Origin: Priapulus caudatus
Lineage: Eukaryota > Priapulida > Priapulimorpha > Priapulimorphida > Priapulidae
Length of the DNA: 22,073 nucleotides
Direction: 5' to 3'
Assembly (NCBI RefSeq): GCF_000485595.1
Contig: NW_014577103.1
Span: forward strand, 199,696-221,768
A model generated the notes under the pieces. The model searched no databases, had not been told where the DNA came from, and worked only from the letters and a program-made list of their open reading frames with translations. A program made the translations under genes and the position numbers. Shown one piece after another: positions 17,198 through 22,073 of the stretch; the stretch's first letter is position 1; the number at the start of each line of letters is the position of its first letter.

Positions 17198-18148
17198 GTG
17201 AGTGGTGGAACTTTAGGTTGTGACCTTTAGGCTCCCATCACTACAGGTAAGTGTCCTGCTCATACACGTCCCGCGGACGCCGCAGTACGAAATCGTAGAA
17301 CCTCGCTTCAAAAGAGTTTGACCTCCGGTCCCGTCAACGGCAGGTAAAGGCGGCGCTGCAATGTCAAGGTTGTAACATTTACCTTGTGACCTTTACCTCC
17401 GTCAATGAACAAGGTAAGTGGTGGCCTTCCAGGTATGACCTTCAGGTCTCCCGTCAATGGCAGGTGGATGATGACCTTGAGGTTGTGACCTCAGGCTCAC
17501 CATCAAAGAGCAGGTAAGTGTGACGCCATTCAGGGTGTGTGACCTTCAGGCCTCCCATCAATGGCAAGGTAAGGTGGTGACCTTCAGGTTGTGACGCTTC
17601 AGGCTCCGTCATGCTTAATTTAAATTGCCTGCTCTACACGTTCCGCGGACAGCACGAGATGAGATCGTAGAAACTCACCTTCCTTTCGAGTTTGACGCTC
17701 CAGGCTCCATTCAACCACAGGTTTGTGACGCTGCCCAAGTCTGACCTTTTGGCGTCCTAACGTTTACATTGTGGACATCAAGGCTCCATCATTCGACAAA
17801 TTAGTGACATCCCAGGTCGCCACCTTCAGGTCGTAATGGCTCAACATTGGGACCTTCAGGCTCACCGTCAATTCGCAAGTTAGTGACATTCACCAAGGTC
17901 GTTGACCTTCAGATCGTGACCTCAGGTCGTGACGCTTCAGCGTCGTAAATGTTCACATTGTGACTTTCATGGCTCGCCTTAAACATTGTTAAATGAAGCG
18001 CTCTTAGTGGCGCCACCATAGTTTGTAACCTTTCAGCTCTCCATAAACAACGGGTTAGGTGGCGGCCACCAAGGTCGTGACCTATCAGTTCGTAACCTTC
18101 ACGTCGTCCACGCTTTAGTATTCCGTCAACGAGCGGCTTGGTCACAAA
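17198..18148 (+). repeat. Minisatellite of exon B 3' ends with donors (indel-rich copy)
   Basis: Collinear with the array at 6760-7699 in inverted orientation. It repeats GACCTTCAGG...CTCCCATCAA...CAG|GTAAGTG and includes the same two longer exon B pieces near 17250-17347 and 17630-17725. Donors such as CAGGTAAGTG are still visible at about 17245, 17412 and 17513, but the spacing is blurred by indels. Confidence 0.8.
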
Positions 18149-18534
18149 AGGCCTATGAATAAGTAAAATGCCTTCGACTTGTTGTTTTCCAAGTGCGGTG
18201 ATGCAGGGACGTTGTTTCTAGAGCTGAACGAAGCATCCTTGAACGAACATAGAATAATAAAGGCCTATAAATAATAAATGCCTTCGACTTGTTGTTTTCC
18301 AAGTGCGGTGATGCAGGGACGGTTGTTTTTCTAGAGCTGAAGGCAGCATCCAGTGAACAAAAAACGTTTCAGAAATAATAAAGGCCTATAAATAATAAAT
18401 GCCTTCGACTTGTTGTTTTCCAAGTGCGGTGATGCAGGGACGTTGTTTCTAGAGCTGAACGAAACATCCATGAACAAACGTAGAAATAATAAAGGCCTAC
18501 AAATAATAAAAGCCTTCGTCTTGTTGTTTCCCAG
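18149..18534 (+). repeat. Minisatellite of exon C 5' ends with acceptors
   Basis: Three extra copies of the exon C start precede the intact exon, with TGCGGTGATGCAGGGACG at 18194, 18304 and 18425 (spacing 110 and 121; the intact one follows 111 later at 18536). Each unit also has AAAGGCCTATAAATAATAAA and CCTTCGACTTGTTGTTTTCC. The extra copies read CAAG|TGCGG and encode CGDAGTLFLELN; the intact junction reads CAG|GTGCGG. Confidence 0.85.
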
Positions 18535-18746
18535 GTGCGGTGACGCAGTGACGTTGTTCCTGGAACTCAACCAGGCGGCGGTGAACGAACACACGGCGCC
18601 GGACGCGGTTCTGTTGCGTTCCATCAACAACATCCCCGTCGTGAGCTTCTACTCCGCGAAGAACGTCGTCGTGTTCGAGTTTGCGACGGACGGCGTGTCG
18701 ACCAACAACACGGGCTTCCAGGGAGAGTTCAAGTTCATGGAGAGCG
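18535..18746 (+). CDS. CUB-domain protein, exon C (C-terminal half of a CUB domain)
   Basis: This 212-bp exon has acceptor TTGTTTCCCAG|G and donor GAGCG|GTGAGT (18747-18752). It enters in phase 2 and leaves in phase 1. It encodes CGDAVTLFLELNQAAVNEH, then NNIPVVSFYSAKNVVVFEF and ATDGVSTNNTGFQGEFKF. The CGDAVTLF strand, the VVVFEF strand and the NTGFQGEF close are characteristic of the second half of a CUB domain. The usual fourth CUB cysteine (normally in an LCG-like turn) is absent: the sequence has VLLRSINNIP there. The exit phase fits entry into exon B. The exon is clean, unlike the exon B copy upstream. Confidence 0.82.
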
Positions 18747-19001
18747 GTGAGTTGAATTTATTATGAGATAAATCGTAATTACTATAATCGTAATGAGAGT
18801 GATAACAGTTCAAGTTCGTGGAGAGCGCGCGGTGAGTTGAATTTATTATGAGTTAAATCGTAATTAGTATAATCGTAATGAGAGTGATAACAGTTCAAGT
18901 TCGTGGAGAGCAGTGAGTTGAATTTATTATGAGATAAATCGTAATTACTATAATCATAATGAGAGTGATAACAGTTCAAGTTCATGGAGAGTGGTGAGGC
19001 C
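18747..19001 (+). repeat. Minisatellite of exon C 3' ends with donors
   Basis: The exon C tail TTCAAGTTCATGGAGAGCG and its donor GTGAGTTGAATTTATTATGA recur with an 81-85 bp period at 18809, 18894 and 18975 after the genuine one at 18728. Units share TAATCGTAATGAGAGTGATA. The second unit has a 4-base insertion (GCGC) at the junction. A final partial unit, AAGTTCATGGAGAGCGGTGA, lies at about 19473-19492 beyond an inserted element. Confidence 0.88.
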
Positions 19002-19338
19002 ACAAATAAAAAAAGTATTGTTTGCCCTCACCAGACCCAGGCTGAAAAGTTTGGGTAGGTAGGTTAGGTTTTTTCTTTTTTTTGAAGGGGGATCTTTTTT
19101 ACAAATCAGCATGGTGTCTTACATGCTCGCTTGTTGTGGAGATACCTTCTTTAATGTTGAAGATGTTGGTTTTTGCTTGTACATATAATCTATGCCTACA
19201 GGTTTATATAAATGTACAGCAGGATACAAATGTTTTTAAAAAAAAAGAATGGAGAAAAAAGATCAATAAAATTTTTCGAGTCGGCCTTTTTTTGGCGGGT
19301 CGGTCGGGTGAGGGCAAACAAACAATATTTTTATTATG
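19002..19338. mobile_element. MITE-like element inserted into the exon C donor array
   Basis: AAATAAAAAAAGTATTG...TTTGCCCTCACC near the left end is mirrored by GGTGAGGGCAAACAAACAAT and ATTTTTATTAT at the right. Inside are GGTAGGTAGGTTAGG and GGGTCGGTCGGG blocks next to the ends, a layout I associate with common short animal elements. Possible GGCC flanks are too short to prove a target duplication. The repeat array resumes at about 19473, after another 130 bases of unassigned DNA. Confidence 0.6.
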
Positions 19339-19500
19339 GCCTGAGTGCTGCTTGCAAAACTGTTTTTACTCGTTCGTAATGTAATGTGTGATATAATCAA
19401 AGCATATGGAATGTAATGATTGGTAATTATTGTGTATCGACAGTTGATCGTAGTTAGAATAGTGAGAGCTACTAAGTTCATGGAGAGCGGTGAGTTGAAT

Positions 19501-20220
19501 TTACTAGTGATCGGGAGTTACGCATCACAACAAACTTAGTTCTTACTTGTCCACAGGGGGGGGGGGTTATGGTTTCTTTTCAGATGTAAGAACATGAATG
19601 TTAATATATTATAATATAATGATATATAATATTACTTTATAATCTAATTATATCTATAATAAAAGTTTATTATATATATAATATATAATATAATATATAT
19701 ATATATTTATATATTAATATGATGCTATATATAAGCAGTGGCTAAGTTCATGGCATACATCACACTGCACCAGAGTTACGTCATTCAACATGTTCAATGT
19801 GCAGCTTTCACGAGACATTGACATTTTATTATATATATTGTTATACATTATTTGAAATGATGCAGCACCTAATTGATTAAAAGGCTTTTCTCACCTAATA
19901 ATGGCCATTAGTAGTAATAATGTACGCATATTAGGCGTTCTAGATCATTAACCACTCCATATATACACTCTATGCCGAGAATACGGAAAAGGAGATATAC
20001 TCAGGAGGGCGTGATGTGAAATTTATAAAAAATAACGTTGTAATGTAGTAAGGAGTATAGTAATGTCGTGTTATTATGTATTATTATTAGTATAAGTATT
20101 ATTATAAATATGTTATATTATAAATATAGCGGGAACCCGGCGTTTGGCCGGGGAAATTCAGTGAGCCTTTACTTAGTGTGTGACCGGCTGGTTGAAAGGA
20201 AAATACCCGCCAGAAATCTA
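19501..20220. other. Unassigned stretch with poly-G and TA microsatellites
   Basis: It holds an 11-G run at 19556-19566 and a TA/TTATA microsatellite at about 19595-19735. The rest is A/T-rich with no coding signal. Confidence 0.6.
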
Positions 20221-20227
20221 ACTATCT

Positions 20228-20404
20228 GTCTATCCATGCATGCCATCCATGCATCCATTCATAGCATCCCATTCCATGCATCCATCGCCATCCCATCCAT
20301 CGCATCGACGTCCGCGCCCATCCCATATCCCATCCCATATCCCATCCATTCCAATCTCATCTTCAATCGCATCCCAATGCCCAGTCCCATGACATCCATG
20401 GCGC
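20228..20404. repeat. CATCC/CCCAT pentamer-like repeat
   Basis: Degenerate CATCC, CCATG and CCCAT steps, complementary in motif to the GGGAT/GGCAT satellite at 9931-10221 but more diverged. Non-coding. Confidence 0.85.
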
Positions 20405-20406
20405 AT

Positions 20407-20510
20407 GGGAGAGAGAGAGGAGGAGAGAGAGTGAGAGAGAGAAAGAGAGAGAAAAAGAGAGGGGGAAGAGGGTGAGAGGGAGAGAGAAGGGGGGGGGGGG
20501 AGGGAGAGAC
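20407..20510. repeat. GA-rich microsatellite
   Basis: GAGA and GGAGA steps with a G-run near 20489-20500. Confidence 0.92.
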
Positions 20511-20702
20511 ACTATGCATATTTTAAACCCCACTGACGGAAAAACCTCAAGAGGGTTAAAAGAATGGATTACAACTGCCACTCCGACAGTGTTCGGCCAA
20601 TAATCCTTCCTCTGTTTCTAATTAGCTGCGACTAATTGGTTCAGCATCATAGATGAACCTGCGATTAAATTCACAGCTATGCTAGGCAATATGTCTCAAC
20701 AA
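20511..20702. other. Unassigned spacer
   Basis: Nothing recognised. Confidence 0.4.
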
Positions 20703-20802
20703 CGCACACACACGCACGCCCATGCACACGCACGCCCACGCACGCACGCCTAAGCACACGCACACATACACACACGCACGCACGCACGCACGCACGCACG
20801 CT

Positions 20803-20846
<44 letters not shown>

Positions 20847-20998
20847 CACATTTTCGAGCATGATATGCATGCGTTCGTGCTTGCGCGCGTTCGTGCGTGC
20901 GCGCGTGTGCGCGCGTGTGTGTGTGCCTGTGTGTGTGCTTGTGTGCGTGCTTGAACGTGTGTGTGTGTGTGGTGTGTGCGTGCGTGCGTGTGTTATAT
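20703..20998. repeat. CACG/CGTG microsatellite with strand switch
   Basis: The left half (20703-20849) is made of CACG and CA steps on the plus strand. After ATTTTCGAGCATGATATGCA (about 20850-20869), the right half (20870-20998) is GTGC and GT steps. The whole is a long imperfect inverted repeat able to fold back. The frames of about 140 codons on both strands are artefacts. Confidence 0.9.
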
Positions 20999-21110
20999 CA
21001 GTCTCCTTTATCCCGCCTTTCATCTGCACGTGTCTAGAATCACTAAGCCTCCAACAACAACGACACGACCCACCGCATTCATTGTTCTGCCACACAAAGA
21101 CGCGCACACC

Positions 21111-21146
21111 TAGCTCTAGAACTACAGGGCTATAATTCTAGAGATA
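21111..21146. mobile_element. 36-bp terminal-inverted-repeat element with 9-bp target duplication
   Basis: The ends TAGCTCTAGAACTA (21111-21124) and TATAATTCTAGAGATA (21131-21146) pair with a few mismatches. The 9-mer GCGCACACC flanks it exactly at 21102-21110 and 21147-21155. Reverse-complemented, it matches the 54-bp element at 6357-6410 except for substitutions and an 18-base internal deletion, sharing TATAGCCCTGT at its core. Two copies with different 9-bp duplications support one mobile family. Confidence 0.82.
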
Positions 21147-21173
21147 GCGCACACCAAACACGTGAAACATAAA

Positions 21174-21372
21174 CCAGGGGCCCGTTGTCAGAAACAAAAT
21201 TTGTCTTAACATTAACTTTTTCTCTTAGACCGTTGACAGAAACGCTGCGAAGTTACCTGAATGAAAAATCGTAGCAGATTTCCTTATAACAATACGAAAC
21301 AAGGTGCTGTCGACGGTCTATGAGAAAATGTTAGTGTTACGACTAATTTTGTTTCTGACAACGGGCTCCTGG
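21174..21372. mobile_element. hAT-like MITE with ~64-bp inverted repeats
   Basis: Left end CCAGGGGCCCGTTGTCAGAA; right end, reverse-complemented, CCAGGAGCCCGTTGTCAGAA. Pairing continues through AACAAAATT...GTC, TTTTCTC and TAGACCGT(T/C)GAC for about 64 bases each side, with an unpaired middle of about 70 bases. The CAGGGGCCCG start is common in hAT MITEs. No flanking duplication could be read (ACATAAAC against GAGTGAAT), so the class is inferred from the ends only. Confidence 0.7.
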
Positions 21373-21471
21373 AGTGAATAATCACACAAATTTGTCTTTA
21401 TTCAGCCCTGATATTTACCCAACTGCGCTCGCAAATCAACTATAGAATCACTGCGATAGATGACATCCAGC

Positions 21472-21533
21472 GTCCATAATAGAAAATGTCTATTATTTCT
21501 ATCAAGAAATGATCTATTATGGACTCTTGATAG
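21472..21533. repeat. Nested inverted repeat
   Basis: GTCCATAATAGA (21472-21483) is mirrored perfectly by TCTATTATGGAC (21513-21524). Overlapping this, CTATCAAGA (about 21499-21508) is mirrored by TCTTGATAG (21525-21533). Two alternative hairpins are possible. GTCTATTATT is shared with the palindrome at 14101-14146. No target duplication is seen. Confidence 0.6.
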
Positions 21534-21690
21534 CATGGAGGCAGATGGCGAAAACATACTTCCCATTTAACGTATTACAGTCGAAAGCCGTATTACATGT
21601 ATTAGAGGAAAGGTCTATGAAACGCACACGCGCACCGTAGTTTGCACTTCTAGTGTATCCCTCGAGTCAGTTATACAGTAAATCTACCCC

Positions 21691-22073
21691 TATAGCACGG
21701 ACACCTGTCTATAAAGGACAACCTCTATAGCATGGACACCTGTCTATAAAGGACAGCCTCTACAGCACGGACATCTGTCTATAAAGGACAACCTCTATAG
21801 CACGGACACCTGTATATAAAGGACAACCTATATAGCATGGACACCTGTCTATAAAGGACAACCTCTATAGAACGGACATATTTCTATAAAGGACAACCTC
21901 TATAGCACGGACACCTGTATATAAAGGACAACCTCTATAGCACGGACACCTGTCTATAAAGGACAACCTCTATAGCACGGACACCTGTCTATAAAGGACA
22001 ACCTCTATAGCACGGACATCTGTCTATAAAGGACAACCTCTACAGCACGGACATATTTCTATAAAGGACAACC
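21691..22073 (+). repeat. 35-bp satellite, 11 units, open at window end
   Basis: Units start at 21691 and then exactly every 35 bases to 22041, the last cut by the window end at 33 bases. The unit is the same as in the array at 7884-8013. Variants are limited (CACGG/CATGG/AACGG; ACACCTG/ACATCTG/ACATATT). There are no indels across the eleven units, which points to recent expansion. Confidence 0.95.

Noticed and set aside
16120-17223. Long overlapping plus-strand frames (up to 210 codons) rich in Cys, His and Ser
   Set aside because: They translate a tandem array of exon B starts in several frames; the repeat explains them and no frame is consistent between units.
20682-21135. Frames of ~140 codons with Thr-His or Cys-Val repeats
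   Set aside because: Translation of the CACG/CGTG microsatellite on both strands.
21691-22073. CRISPR-like regular repeat
   Set aside because: The 35-bp units are head-to-tail without unique spacers; this is a satellite in an animal genome.
21691-22073. Array of TATA-box promoters (TATAAAGG in each unit)
   Set aside because: The motif is part of the repeat unit and nothing downstream supports transcription starts.

Overview
This window looks like nuclear DNA from a repeat-dense invertebrate animal. It contains a broken BEL/Pao retrotransposon, many short non-autonomous DNA transposons (most hAT-like), satellites and microsatellites, and intron-split exons of a CUB-domain extracellular protein. 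There are no bacterial-style operons, no rRNA and no intact tRNA. Several exons are flanked by minisatellites whose unit includes the exon/intron junction. I recall that arrangement being reported in amphioxus (lancelet) genes, so a cephalochordate is my best but unproven guess; another marine invertebrate is possible.

Layout. 1-2236: mostly unassigned sequence with two hAT-like MITEs (441-665, 1854-2043). 2237-5285: 5'-truncated, mutated BEL/Pao element (end of pol, then a probable 3' LTR at 5112-5285). 5286-6647: unassigned sequence, hAT-like ends, and a 54-bp terminal-inverted-repeat element with a 9-bp target duplication. 6648-9698, minus strand: CUB-gene material. In transcription order this is a minisatellite carrying copies of the exon A start (9698-9151), exon A (9150-8931), two MITEs, a 35-bp satellite, exon B (7880-7700), and a long array of exon B ends with splice donors (7699-6760) that finishes in a copy of the exon C start (6693-6648). 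9731-10246: tRNA-like SINE relic, T-rich DNA, a pentamer repeat and a 25-N gap. 10247-15400: mostly unassigned, with a broken zinc-finger-like reading frame, several inverted-repeat elements, a perfect 46-bp palindrome and a 0.9-kb fold-back. 16035-19500, plus strand: a second CUB block. It has an array of exon B starts, an indel-riddled exon B copy, the donor array, an array of exon C starts, an intact exon C (18535-18746) and an array of exon C ends. 19500-22073: microsatellites, a second (36-bp) member of the tiny element family, another MITE, and a long 35-bp satellite that runs off the window end.

How the CUB exons fit together. Exons A and B each encode the N-terminal half of a CUB domain and end in phase 2. 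Exon C encodes a C-terminal half, starts in phase 2 and ends in phase 1. Exon B, and probably exon A, starts in phase 1. The phases allow (A or B)-C-B-C chains, so the gene is probably a multi-CUB secreted or membrane protein, loosely like the NETO/SOL-1 or tolloid groups. The plus block 17007-18238 is a collinear inverted copy of 6648-7880 that differs mostly by 1-2 base indels. This could be a young inverted duplication, or one locus assembled twice with poorly polished long reads.

The two most notable signals are the junction-spanning minisatellites at five of the six visible exon edges, and the family of 36-54 bp inverted-repeat elements with perfect 9-bp target duplications.
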